From contig JAKITD010000009.1 of the NCBI GenBank assembly GCA_021648265.1, positions 1 to 61,292 on the forward strand: a stretch of DNA of 61,292 bases, in the 5' to 3' direction. Below are positions 53,328 to 61,292 of this stretch, one piece after another (position 1 is the first letter of the stretch; each line of letters begins with the position of its first letter). The notes below the pieces were generated by a model, which searched no databases, had not been told where the DNA came from, and saw nothing but the letters and a program-made list of their open reading frames with translations. Made by a program: the position numbers and the translations under genes. The stretch is from Flavobacteriaceae bacterium (GTDB lineage Bacteria > Bacteroidota > Bacteroidia > Flavobacteriales > Flavobacteriaceae).

Positions 53328-54713
53328 ATGAAAAAATTTAAATTACTTTTATTAAGTCTTATTATTAGTATCGGAATATTCTCTTCCTGTACAGACAACA
53401 ATGATATTGACAACTTACCAGATGCTCAACAAAGTGATTCAGTACAAAATGTGATTGCTGAATTAAGAACTATGTACAACGAAGATGGATCAGTAAATCC
53501 TAACGAGCAACCAACAGGAAATCTTATTTTCGATTTCTGTTTTGAATTTGTTTATCCAATCGAGTTAATAAATAACGATGGATCCACCGTTACTGTAAAT
53601 AGCAACGAAGAACTTATTACAGTAATAATTGGAGCAAATAACGATATATATGTTGTAGGGATTGTTTTTCCTTTTGATGTTGAAGTTTACGACTCAGAAA
53701 CAAATCAAATTGAAATTGTTACCATTAATAACGAAGCCGAATTTATAGTTTTACTAGAAAACTGTGACTACAATGAACCCCCTTGTGATTGTGATAATGT
53801 ATCCGATCCAGTTTGTGTAGAAGTAGAAACTCCTAATGGAGGTACAATTGTAACATACCAAAACGAGTGTTATGCACTATGTGACGGCTTTACGCCTAAC
53901 GATTTTGTAGATTGTGAAAATGATGATGAATGTGAAATTGAAGAACTTCATGTAACTCTTGGAGATTGTAATGGTGATGGCACATATTCAATTACAATAA
54001 ACTTTGATTACACAGGTACTCAAGAAAACTTTGACTTATATGTTAGAAATGGTGTATTATTAGGAAATTATCCTGTAGCAAGTCTTCCTTTAACAATTGC
54101 TAATTTTGAATTAAGTGGTTACGACGAGGATTACATAAAAGTTTGTTTTGAAGGAGCTAACGGTGATGATTGTTGTGAAGAAGAAGAATGGGATGCTCCA
54201 GATTGTAATGGTAACGGTGGCGATTGTTCTATTTCTGAACTTGAAGTAGAAACAGGTGACTGTAATCCAACAGGAACCTACGTGTTAACTATTGATTTTG
54301 AATATGAGAATGTAAACGGAAGTGAAGCGTTTGGTCTATATGTTGGAGATGATTTCTTTATCGGAACCTATTCTTTAGCAAGTCTTCCTTTAACGATAGA
54401 AAATTTTGGACTTGGTGGACTTGAAGATGGAACTCTAGGAGTTTATATTGTTGGCATAGAAGATTGTTATCAAGAAATAGATTGGGATGCTCCAGACTGT
54501 AATAATGGTGGTGATGATTGCTACGAATATGTATTCCCTGTAACTTTATATTTAAACGGTGTAACTGTAACAGCAAATTCAAACCAAGAAGTTGATGACT
54601 ACTTAGCACAAGGATATTATCTATCTTACCCAATAGATATTATTATTGACGGTGAAGTAATTACTGTTCAACAAGGAATATTAGAAGGAGCTTACGGTCC
54701 ACGTTGTGAGTAA
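53328..54713 (+). CDS. Lipoprotein with Kazal-like region and two internal repeats
   Basis: A 461-residue lipoprotein with lipobox FSSC (Cys21). The mature N-terminal part (about 55-150) has VQNVIAELRTMYNEDGSVNP, NLIFDFCFEFVYPIELINND and repeated 'VNSNEELI' elements. A short Cys-rich Kazal-like stretch (CDCDNVSDPVCVEV ... TYQNECYALCDGF) comes next. Two related repeats of about 95 residues follow (ECEIEELHVTLGDCNG... and DCSISELEVETGDCNP..., both ending WDAPDC). The protein is very acidic. A Kazal fold would suggest protease inhibition, but Kazal residues can be mimicked by chance, so function is unknown. A strong terminator follows. Confidence 0.7.
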   Translation: MKKFKLLLLSLIISIGIFSSCTDNNDIDNLPDAQQSDSVQNVIAELRTMYNEDGSVNPNEQPTGNLIFDFCFEFVYPIELINNDGSTVTVNSNEELITVIIGANNDIYVVGIVFPFDVEVYDSETNQIEIVTINNEAEFIVLLENCDYNEPPCDCDNVSDPVCVEVETPNGGTIVTYQNECYALCDGFTPNDFVDCENDDECEIEELHVTLGDCNGDGTYSITINFDYTGTQENFDLYVRNGVLLGNYPVASLPLTIANFELSGYDEDYIKVCFEGANGDDCCEEEEWDAPDCNGNGGDCSISELEVETGDCNPTGTYVLTIDFEYENVNGSEAFGLYVGDDFFIGTYSLASLPLTIENFGLGGLEDGTLGVYIVGIEDCYQEIDWDAPDCNNGGDDCYEYVFPVTLYLNGVTVTANSNQEVDDYLAQGYYLSYPIDIIIDGEVITVQQGILEGAYGPRCE

Positions 54714-54740
54714 ATGTTAAATGAAAAAGAGAAATTTAAA

Positions 54741-54769
54741 AAGACTGTCAATTGACAGTCTTTTTTTTT
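54741..54769 (+). terminator. Terminator of the lipoprotein gene
   Basis: AAGACTGTCAATTGACAGTC-TT is a perfect palindrome followed by a run of T. Confidence 0.85.
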
Positions 54770-54798
54770 GTTTAAAACAGTAAATTTGAAATAATTTT

Positions 54799-55167
54799 AT
54801 GAAAAACAACAACTCTTTTATTAAAGGCAGAATTAAAGGAATCTATTATGCTCTAAAAGGTTTTTACTTACTTTTAAAACAAGAAGCAAGTATAAAAGTA
54901 CAAGCAGTAATTGCGATATTAGTAACAATTGCAGGATTCTATTTTCATATTTCAACTACCGAGTGGATGTTTCAAACCTTAGCCATAGGATTAGTAATGG
55001 GTACCGAAGGAATAAATACAGCCATCGAAGAAATTGCTGATTTTATTCATCCAGAACAACATCCTAAAATTGGACTTATAAAAGATCTATCTGCTGGAGC
55101 TGTGTTTTTAACAGCACTCACGGCCATTGTTATTGCTTGTATTATTTATATTCCAAAAATATTTTAG
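54799..55167 (+). CDS. dgkA: Diacylglycerol kinase (DgkA)-type
   Basis: A 122-residue membrane enzyme with three hydrophobic helices (about 36-53, 58-75 and 100-118). The family core EGINTAIEEIADF and KIGLIKDLSAGAVFL, with the catalytic Glu and Asn, is present. It phosphorylates diacylglycerol or undecaprenol in the inner membrane, recycling lipid for cell-envelope synthesis. In Bacteroidota and Gram-positives the undecaprenol form is common, so the substrate is left open. A weak TAAATTTG box sits at 54781. It is transcribed with ftsK following after 100 bases. Confidence 0.88.
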   Translation: MKNNNSFIKGRIKGIYYALKGFYLLLKQEASIKVQAVIAILVTIAGFYFHISTTEWMFQTLAIGLVMGTEGINTAIEEIADFIHPEQHPKIGLIKDLSAGAVFLTALTAIVIACIIYIPKIF

Positions 55168-55219
55168 CATCAAAAACTTTAGGTTTCCATCTATTTTATT
55201 AAAAAAAAATAATATGTAG

Positions 55220-55247
55220 TTTGTCCCGTTTGATATTTGTATTTTTG
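55220..55247 (+). promoter_or_regulatory. Predicted ftsK promoter
   Basis: TTTG at 55220-55223, a 16-base spacer and TATTTTTG at 55240-55247 fit the consensus with a slightly short spacer, 22 bases before the ATG. This would drive ftsK, lolA and lptF/G together. Confidence 0.45.
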
Positions 55248-55269
55248 TTGAAATACAACCTATTAATTA

Positions 55270-57663
55270 ATGGTGAAAAAAAATAAACCTAGTACCAAAA
55301 CCACTACTAAATCACGTGAAAAAATCAACTTTACACTTTCCAAACAACAGAATATAATTTGGGGAGGGTTTTTGTTTTTATTAGGTATAGCATTAATTCT
55401 TTCGTTTGTTTCGTACTTTTTCTCTTGGCAAGCAGACCAAAGTATTGTTGGCGAATTGGCTACACGAAAATTAGAAACCAAAAACTGGCTGAATACCTTT
55501 GGTGCAAATATTGGTGACTTTTTTGTTTATAAAGGCTTCGGAATCGCTTCATTAATCATTGCTTTTTTAATAACACTCACAGGAGCATTTTACTTTTTAA
55601 GTTATAACAAAACAAAGCTTTTGAAATTTTGGTTTTGGGGCAGTTTAGTAATGATTTGGATTTCGATATTTTTCGGTTTTTTTCCAACTGTAAATCCATT
55701 GTTTAGCGGCGTAATTGGTTTTGAAATCAACGATTTACTTCAAGATTACCTAGGACTCATCGGTGCTGTTTTGGTAATGACTTTCTTATTAATTGTATAT
55801 CTAGTGCTTCGGTTAAAATTAACCCCAGAACACATAGCATCTGCTTTTAAAAGCACTAAAAAAGAAATTGCAGATGATTTTACTTCAGAAAACAACCATA
55901 CAAATACCTCCGAAACCCTTTCAGAAAAACCTTTAAACGTTTCAGTTCCTTTGGATACCACTTCCGAAGAAATCGAATTAGCAACTTCAGTTATAGAAAA
56001 ACCTGAGAATGTAATTAAAACTCCAAAAGAAGATATTCCTCTTATTATTGAATCTGAAGAAAGCATAGATATCGAGGTAGAAAAAGTAGTGGAAGAAAAA
56101 GAAATTTCAAAAAATCTTAGCGATAAATTGGTAGAAAATTTTGGCGAATTTGACCCAAAATTAGAGCTTAGTAAATATAAATTTCCAACCATTGAGTTGT
56201 TAAAAGATTATTCAACCAATACAGGAATTACCATTAACCAAGAAGAATTAGAAGAAAATAAAAACAAAATTGTAAAAACGCTTAACAATTATAAAATAGG
56301 CATTGCAAGTATAAAAGCTACCGTTGGGCCTACCGTAACTCTTTACGAAATTGTACCCGAAGCAGGAATTCGGATTTCAAAAATTAAAAACCTAGAAGAC
56401 GATATTGCTTTATCGCTTTCTGCTCTTGGTATTCGTATCATCGCTCCAATTCCAGGTCGAGGAACTATTGGTATAGAAGTTCCAAACAAAAACCCAAGTA
56501 TTGTTTCAATGCGTTCTGTAATTGCTTCTCCTAAGTTTCAGAATGCAGAAATGGAACTTCCTATTGCCTTCGGAAAAACAATTAGCAACGAAACATTTGT
56601 AGTCGATTTAGCGAAAATGCCTCACCTTTTAATGGCTGGAGCAACTGGACAAGGTAAATCGGTTGGATTAAATGCCATTTTAACTTCACTTCTTTACAAA
56701 AAACATCCAGCCGAAGTAAAGTTTGTTTTGGTAGATCCAAAAAAAGTAGAACTGACTTTATTCAATAAAATTGAACGTCATTTTTTAGCAAAACTTCCAG
56801 ATACCGAAGAAGCCATTATTACCGATACCAACAAGGTTGTAAACACATTAAATTCTCTTTGTATTGAAATGGACGATCGGTACGACTTGCTTAAAAATGC
56901 CTATGTCCGAAATATAAAAGAATACAATACCAAATTTAAAACTCGAAAATTAAACCCAGAAGAAGGACATCGTTTTTTACCATATATCGTTTTGGTTATT
57001 GATGAATTTGCCGATTTAATTATGACCGCAGGTAAAGAAGTTGAAATGCCCATTGCTCGTTTAGCCCAGTTAGCACGTGCTATTGGAATCCATTTAATTG
57101 TAGCGACACAACGACCTTCTGTAAATGTAATTACGGGTATTATTAAAGCAAATTTCCCAGCTCGTATAGCCTTTAGAGTTACTAGTAAAATAGATTCAAG
57201 AACCATATTAGATAGTTCTGGAGCTGATCAATTAATAGGTCGTGGAGATATGCTTTACACACAAGGAAATGAACTTATTAGAATACAATGTGCCTTTGTA
57301 GATACTCCTGAAGTAGCAGATATGACCGATTATATTGGTTCACAAAAAGCCTATCCAGATGCTTATTTATTACCAGAATATGTTGGCGAAGAAGGTGGTG
57401 GCACAAATCTTGATAATAACCTGAGCGAACGAGACAAATTATTTAGAGAAGCAGCCGAAGTATTAGTAATTGCCCAACAAGGATCCACCTCACTATTACA
57501 ACGAAAATTAAAATTAGGCTATAATCGTGCAGGTAGAATTATCGATCAACTAGAAGCCTCTGGTATTGTGGGACCTTTTGAAGGCAGTAAAGCCAGACAA
57601 GTATTAGTACCAACACTCGAAGCCTTAAACCAACATTTAGAAAACGAATACAATGAAGACTAA
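55270..57663 (+). CDS. ftsK: DNA translocase FtsK
   Basis: A 797-residue hexameric DNA pump for chromosome segregation at the division septum. Four N-terminal membrane helices (within about 30-190) and an acidic linker (about 190-285) lead to the motor domain, with Walker A GATGQGKS at 457-464 and Walker B IVLVIDEFADLI near 575. RLAQLARAIGIHLIVATQRP and the C-terminal winged-helix gamma domain (LQRKLKLGYNRAGRIIDQLE) are also present, for KOPS-type DNA recognition. The linker is short relative to the E. coli protein. Its stop overlaps the start of lolA by 11 bases. Confidence 0.95.
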   Translation: MVKKNKPSTKTTTKSREKINFTLSKQQNIIWGGFLFLLGIALILSFVSYFFSWQADQSIVGELATRKLETKNWLNTFGANIGDFFVYKGFGIASLIIAFLITLTGAFYFLSYNKTKLLKFWFWGSLVMIWISIFFGFFPTVNPLFSGVIGFEINDLLQDYLGLIGAVLVMTFLLIVYLVLRLKLTPEHIASAFKSTKKEIADDFTSENNHTNTSETLSEKPLNVSVPLDTTSEEIELATSVIEKPENVIKTPKEDIPLIIESEESIDIEVEKVVEEKEISKNLSDKLVENFGEFDPKLELSKYKFPTIELLKDYSTNTGITINQEELEENKNKIVKTLNNYKIGIASIKATVGPTVTLYEIVPEAGIRISKIKNLEDDIALSLSALGIRIIAPIPGRGTIGIEVPNKNPSIVSMRSVIASPKFQNAEMELPIAFGKTISNETFVVDLAKMPHLLMAGATGQGKSVGLNAILTSLLYKKHPAEVKFVLVDPKKVELTLFNKIERHFLAKLPDTEEAIITDTNKVVNTLNSLCIEMDDRYDLLKNAYVRNIKEYNTKFKTRKLNPEEGHRFLPYIVLVIDEFADLIMTAGKEVEMPIARLAQLARAIGIHLIVATQRPSVNVITGIIKANFPARIAFRVTSKIDSRTILDSSGADQLIGRGDMLYTQGNELIRIQCAFVDTPEVADMTDYIGSQKAYPDAYLLPEYVGEEGGGTNLDNNLSERDKLFREAAEVLVIAQQGSTSLLQRKLKLGYNRAGRIIDQLEASGIVGPFEGSKARQVLVPTLEALNQHLENEYNED

Positions 57664-58306
57664 AATTAATCTTATTTTCCTATTTGGAATGCTAGTATTT
57701 TCAGCAATAAATATACAAGCACAGAATGCAAAAACACTTTTAGACGAAGTTTCTAATAAGGTGAAAAGCTATGAAAATATTATAATAGATTTTAAATACA
57801 CCTTATTAAATACCAAAGAAAATGTAAAACAAGATACACGTGGCGACATTACTTTACAAGGTGAAAAGTATGTTTTAAATATGCTAGGAGTTACCCGTAT
57901 TTTTAATGGATTAACTATTTATACAATAGTTCCCGAAGATGAAGAAGTGACAATTTCAAGCTATAACTCAGAAGAAAACAAAGGAGTTTCAGCTTCAAAA
58001 ATGCTTACTTTTTACGAAAACGGATATACTTATAAAATGGATATACTTCAAAATATTCAAGGAAGAAAAATTCAGTTTGTAAAGATAATTCCTATCGATA
58101 CCAACGCAGAAATTAAAGATATTTTGTTGGGAATTGATATGCAAACCAAACACGTTTATAAACTAATTCAAACAGATTCATCAGGAACGAGTTACACAAT
58201 TACCGTAAATTTATTTAAAACCAACCAGCCAATATCTAAAAATATTTTTGTTTTTGATAAAGCAAAATATACAGCAGAAGGATATTACATTAATAAGCTG
58301 GATTAA
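57653..58306 (+). CDS. lolA: LolA-like periplasmic lipoprotein carrier
   Basis: A 217-residue exported protein with signal peptide (cleavage after IQA-QN, residue 23). The LolA-type fold is suggested by TLLDEVSNKVKSYENIIIDF, GDITLQGEKYVLNMLG, GLTIYTIVPEDEEVTI and the later ISKNIFVFDKAKYT. It would escort lipoproteins across the periplasm. Because sequence similarity in LolA is low, the call rests mainly on length, position and the Bacteroidota ftsK-lolA-lptFG order. It overlaps ftsK by 11 bases and precedes the LptF/G-type permease by 7 bases. Confidence 0.8.
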   Translation: MKTKINLIFLFGMLVFSAINIQAQNAKTLLDEVSNKVKSYENIIIDFKYTLLNTKENVKQDTRGDITLQGEKYVLNMLGVTRIFNGLTIYTIVPEDEEVTISSYNSEENKGVSASKMLTFYENGYTYKMDILQNIQGRKIQFVKIIPIDTNAEIKDILLGIDMQTKHVYKLIQTDSSGTSYTITVNLFKTNQPISKNIFVFDKAKYTAEGYYINKLD

Positions 58307-58313
58307 TTAATAA

Positions 58314-59789
58314 ATGAAAATCCTAGACCGATACATTTTAGTTTCCTACTTAAAAACCTTTTTAAGTGTATTCACTATTTTGATGTTTATTTTCGTACTT
58401 CAAAGTATTTGGCTTTACATTTCAGAATTAGCTGGAAGAGGTCTAGATTTCTTTATCATTTTAAAATTTCTATGGTTTGTATTACCTCGACTTATTCCTT
58501 TGGTATTACCACTTACCATACTTGTCGCATCTTTAATGGTCTTCGGAAGCTTTTCTGAAAACTACGAATTCGCAGCTATGAAATCTACCGGGATATCATT
58601 ACAAAGAGCCATGAAAAGTTTGACATTTTTCATTTTACTCCTTAGTATCTTAGTGTTCTTTTTTGCAAATAGCATCATTCCTTTGGCAGAATATAAATGG
58701 TTAAATCTTAGAAGAAATATTCAACAATTTAAACCTTCAATGGTAATTTCTGAAGGACAGTTTAATCAAATTGGTGATGAATTCAATATAAAAGTAGATA
58801 AAAAAAGTGGCGAAAACGATCAGTTTTTAACTGGAATTGTAATACATAAAAAAGATGCCAAACACATCTCAGAAAACAACACCGTAATAATTGCAGATAA
58901 TGGCGAATTAACTTCTAAAGAAGGAAGTAATACTCTCTCATTAGCTTTAAACGATGGTAATTATTACAGCGACATTATTAGTAAAGACCCAAAAAAAAAG
59001 AAAAACAAAGAGTTTGTAAAAAGTTATTTTGAACAGTATATAATTAATATCGATTTAACCGAATTAAATAATAAAGACATAAATAAAGAGAACAAACTAA
59101 ACAATCATAACATGTATAATGTTAGCGAATTACGAGCAGAAATAGACTCACAATCGGTACGTTTTAACAATAATATCAAAGCTTTCACAAAGAATATGTA
59201 TTTTAGAACTGGTATTTCAAAATTTAATCGACCAGATAAAAAAAAATCAAATATTCGAATTATAAAAGATTCTATTCCATTTCAAAAAACAGATACTCTG
59301 CTTAATTTATTTAATGCAAAACATCAATCTGAAATTGTAAAAATGGCATTAAACAACATAAAAAGTTCCCTGCAATCTGTAGAAGCAAAAAAGAAAGAAT
59401 ATTTTATTAAAGCAAAACGATTAAACAAATACGAAATCGCATTGCACGAAAAATTTGCTTTAGCGGTCGCTTGTATTGTTTTATTTTTTGTTGGTGCTCC
59501 TTTGGGTGCAATAATCCGTAAAGGAGGTCTGGGATTACCTATGGTGGTTGCAATTTTGTTGTTTTTAACCTATCACTTTATTGGTATTTTTGCAAAAAAC
59601 AGTGCTGAAGATGGCAGTATTTCTCCTTTTGTAGCCGCTTGGCTAAGTACCGTTATAATGTTTCCGCTAGGCATTTGGCTAACTTATCGTGCAACTACCG
59701 ATCAAGGAATTATTGATATAGGTGCATTTTCTGAAAGGATTACAAAACTCTTCAAGAAGAAAAATAAAGACGAATCAAAAGACGCTTAA
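58314..59789 (+). CDS. LptF/LptG-family permease (YjgP/YjgQ)
   Basis: A 491-residue inner-membrane protein of the lipopolysaccharide-export ABC complex. Three helices at the N-terminus (residues 9-35, 45-80, 95-125) and three at the C-terminus (about 385-465) flank a large periplasmic domain. KILDRYILVSYLKTFLSVFT and PLVLPLTILVASLMVFGSFS are typical of the family. The stretch GAPLGAIIRKGGLGLPMVVA is the conserved coupling segment. The central domain is Lys/Asn-rich and longer than in E. coli. Whether LptF or LptG is left open. It is the last gene of the ftsK-lolA unit. Confidence 0.88.
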   Translation: MKILDRYILVSYLKTFLSVFTILMFIFVLQSIWLYISELAGRGLDFFIILKFLWFVLPRLIPLVLPLTILVASLMVFGSFSENYEFAAMKSTGISLQRAMKSLTFFILLLSILVFFFANSIIPLAEYKWLNLRRNIQQFKPSMVISEGQFNQIGDEFNIKVDKKSGENDQFLTGIVIHKKDAKHISENNTVIIADNGELTSKEGSNTLSLALNDGNYYSDIISKDPKKKKNKEFVKSYFEQYIINIDLTELNNKDINKENKLNNHNMYNVSELRAEIDSQSVRFNNNIKAFTKNMYFRTGISKFNRPDKKKSNIRIIKDSIPFQKTDTLLNLFNAKHQSEIVKMALNNIKSSLQSVEAKKKEYFIKAKRLNKYEIALHEKFALAVACIVLFFVGAPLGAIIRKGGLGLPMVVAILLFLTYHFIGIFAKNSAEDGSISPFVAAWLSTVIMFPLGIWLTYRATTDQGIIDIGAFSERITKLFKKKNKDESKDA

Positions 59790-59795
59790 TTTCAA

Positions 59796-59803
59796 TATCT
59801 TTG
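59796..59803 (+). promoter_or_regulatory. Predicted -7 element of the ribBA-type gene
   Basis: TATCTTTG matches TAnnTTTG exactly and lies 18 bases before the ATG at 59822. No TTG stands at the expected distance. Confidence 0.45.
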
Positions 59804-59821
59804 CAATCTTAAAAAATCACT

Positions 59822-60973
59822 ATGAATTCTACTAATAACGGAACTACATTTCAGCTTAGCACTATTTCCGAAGCAATTGAAGATATTAAAAAAGGAAAAG
59901 TAATCATCGTTGTGGACGATGAAAACCGTGAAAATGAAGGAGATTTTATCGCAGCTGCCGAAATGGTAACTCCAGAGATGATCAATTTTATGGCAACTCA
60001 CGGTCGAGGACTTATTTGTGCTCCTTTAACCGAAGAACGTTGCGAAGAATTAGATCTAAATCTAATGGTAAAAAACAACACAGTTCTACACCATACTCCC
60101 TTTACGGTTTCCGTAGATTTAATTGGAAACGGTTGTACAACTGGAATTTCGGTTCACGATCGTGCAAAAACTATAAAAGCTCTGGTAGATAAAAACACTA
60201 AGGTACAAGACTTAGGTCGTCCAGGACATATATTTCCGCTTCGTGCAAAAGAAGGTGGCGTTTTAAGAAGAACAGGTCATACCGAAGCATCTATAGATTT
60301 AGCTAGACTTGCAGGGCTTCAACCAGCGGGGATTTTAGTAGAAATATTAAATAAAGACGGCACCATGGCTCGTTTACCTCAACTATTAAAAGTGGCTGAA
60401 AAATTCGATTTAAAACTAATTTCTATTGAAGATTTAGTTGCTTATCGAATGGAACACGATTCACTAATTAATAAGAAAGAAGACTTTCAAATCAACACCA
60501 AATACGGAAGTTATAGATTGCGAGCTTACCAACAAACCACCAACGATCAAATTCATATTGCCTTGACAAAAGGACAATGGAGCGATGGAGAACCGGTATT
60601 AATAAAAGTGAATTCTACATTAATAAATAATGATATTTTAGGAACCTTAACCAGTAATTCAGACAAAAAATTGGATGATATGTTCTCGGTATTTGATACC
60701 GAAGGAAAAGGTGCTATTGTGTTTATTAATCAGCAAAGTCAGTCTATAAATTTACTTTCTAGATTAAAAGCTTTAAAAGAAGCACAATCTGATAATGAAG
60801 TAGCAAAAGCTCCAAGAATCGTAATGGACTCTAAAGACTTTGGTATTGGTGCACAAATACTTCACGACCTAGGAATTCGTAAAATTAGATTGGTTACCAA
60901 TTCAAAAAATACCGAAAAAAGAGTGGGAATGATTGGTTATGGTTTGGAGATTACTGAGTACGTAAACTACTAA
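59822..60973 (+). CDS. ribB: RibBA-type protein with intact DHBP synthase and degenerate GTP cyclohydrolase II domain
   Basis: A 383-residue protein of riboflavin synthesis. The N-terminal domain is a complete 3,4-dihydroxy-2-butanone-4-phosphate synthase: DDENRENEGDF (32-42), FMATHGRGLICAPL, HHTPFTVSVDL, TGISVHDRAKTIKAL and RPGHIFPLRAKEGGVLRRTG with GHTEASIDLARLAG. The C-terminal half resembles GTP cyclohydrolase II in outline (TKYGSYRLRAYQ, KGAIVFINQQSQS, LGIRKIRLVTNSKNTEK), but the zinc cysteines and the CDCG-type signature are absent. A separate GTP cyclohydrolase II would be needed elsewhere in the genome. The symbol reflects the intact domain. Confidence 0.88.
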   Translation: MNSTNNGTTFQLSTISEAIEDIKKGKVIIVVDDENRENEGDFIAAAEMVTPEMINFMATHGRGLICAPLTEERCEELDLNLMVKNNTVLHHTPFTVSVDLIGNGCTTGISVHDRAKTIKALVDKNTKVQDLGRPGHIFPLRAKEGGVLRRTGHTEASIDLARLAGLQPAGILVEILNKDGTMARLPQLLKVAEKFDLKLISIEDLVAYRMEHDSLINKKEDFQINTKYGSYRLRAYQQTTNDQIHIALTKGQWSDGEPVLIKVNSTLINNDILGTLTSNSDKKLDDMFSVFDTEGKGAIVFINQQSQSINLLSRLKALKEAQSDNEVAKAPRIVMDSKDFGIGAQILHDLGIRKIRLVTNSKNTEKRVGMIGYGLEITEYVNY

Positions 60974-60994
60974 ATGAAAGAAAACTGTACATAT

Positions 60995-61292
60995 GGGGAC
61001 TTCTAAAATTTAATTCTCTGTTATTCAAATGAATACACATATATTTGTCTTGTAAAAATCCAATTTAAATCAAATGTACAAAACACAAGGAAAAAAAGGT
61101 CTATTTGATGAAGAGTTTACCCGAGAACGCTTATCAGCTATGGGTAATCCATTAGAAGCGATTATCAAAGTGATTGATTTTGAATTGTTTCGAGAACCTT
61201 TAGAGCGCAAACTTCTCAATACCAACAAAAAGAATAATGCAGGAGCTAAGCCTTATGATGTAGTGATGCTATTCAAAATATTAATTCTTCAA
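60995..61292 (+). mobile_element. IS5-like insertion sequence, left part (cut by window edge)
   Basis: GGGGACTTCTAAAATT at 60995 is a plausible left inverted-repeat end, 78 bases before the transposase start. The element continues beyond the window, so its right end and target duplication cannot be seen. Confidence 0.55.
61074..61292 (+). CDS. IS5-family transposase, N-terminal part
   Basis: Reading from the ATG at 61074 gives 73 codons open to the window end: MYKTQGKKGLFDEEFTRERL, then SAMGNPLEAIIKVIDFELFR and PYDVVMLFKILILQ. This resembles the N-terminal DUF772 domain of IS5-type transposases. The catalytic DDE residues lie beyond the edge. Whether the element is intact cannot be judged. 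Confidence 0.75.
   Translation, partial: MYKTQGKKGLFDEEFTRERLSAMGNPLEAIIKVIDFELFREPLERKLLNTNKKNNAGAKPYDVVMLFKILILQ

Noticed and set aside
55746-56192. 148-codon minus-strand ORF opposite ftsK
   Set aside because: Ser-rich antisense shadow of the acidic FtsK linker; no independent evidence.
1-61292. tRNA or rRNA genes
   Set aside because: No cloverleaf or conserved rRNA stretches were noticed on either strand by eye; a tRNA scan was not possible.

Overview
The window looks like the chromosome of a marine-type flavobacterium (Bacteroidota, Flavobacteriaceae; genus not determinable by eye). It is AT-rich, secreted proteins end in type IX secretion (T9SS) sorting domains, promoters fit the Bacteroidota form TTG-N19/20-TAnnTTTG, and intergenic gaps carry 'TGTCATTGCGAG...GCAATCT' palindromes. 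Two insertion sequences are cut by the window edges: an IS1595-like transposase end on the left and an IS5-like transposase start on the right.

Layout. 1-1.6 kb: IS end plus a tandemly duplicated two-gene cassette (small soluble protein and membrane protein), one copy decayed against the IS. 1.9-4.5 kb: sulfotransferase, JmjC/cupin-like protein, convergent sulfotransferase. 5-10.6 kb: 1835-residue T9SS surface protein. 11.3-20 kb: M16 peptidase lipoprotein, DUF2235 lipoprotein, YifB/ComM AAA protein, secreted subtilase. 20-24.6 kb: glycolysis cluster (pfkA, gap, BadF/GlcNAc-type kinase, pgi). 25-34.5 kb: housekeeping genes (dsbD, tilS, pabB-like, lpdA, an FAD dehydrogenase, a CPBP membrane protein, an Lrp regulator). 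34.8 kb: a methionine gamma-lyase-like PLP enzyme divergent from Lrp. 36-46.3 kb: surface-protein island with a second T9SS protein, a dockerin-like protein and two large S74 'tail-fibre' proteins built from 17-residue repeats. 46.6-49.3 kb: LytTR regulator and TPR histidine kinase. 49.6-61 kb: NhaC antiporter, peroxiredoxin/thioredoxin/Tpx group, a lipoprotein, dgkA, then ftsK-lolA-lptF/G and a RibBA-type protein.

The most interesting non-coding signals are these. (1) A matching 5' leader precedes both dsbD and the methionine gamma-lyase gene. Each copy has an identical five-codon ORF, Met-Lys-Arg-Ala-Cys-stop, then a conserved block, which suggests a cysteine/thiol-responsive attenuator. 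(2) A textbook promoter with no gene behind it runs into a strong hairpin between dsbD and pfkA, a candidate small RNA. (3) The last 31 codons of the methionine gamma-lyase gene recur as an 89% identical orphan 6.4 kb away, bracketing part of the surface-protein island. (4) A MITE-like element abuts the LytTR stop codon. (5) A REP-type palindrome half is read in frame inside the PabB-like protein.

All calls come from reading the sequence. No database search was run, so family names rest on remembered motifs and lengths.
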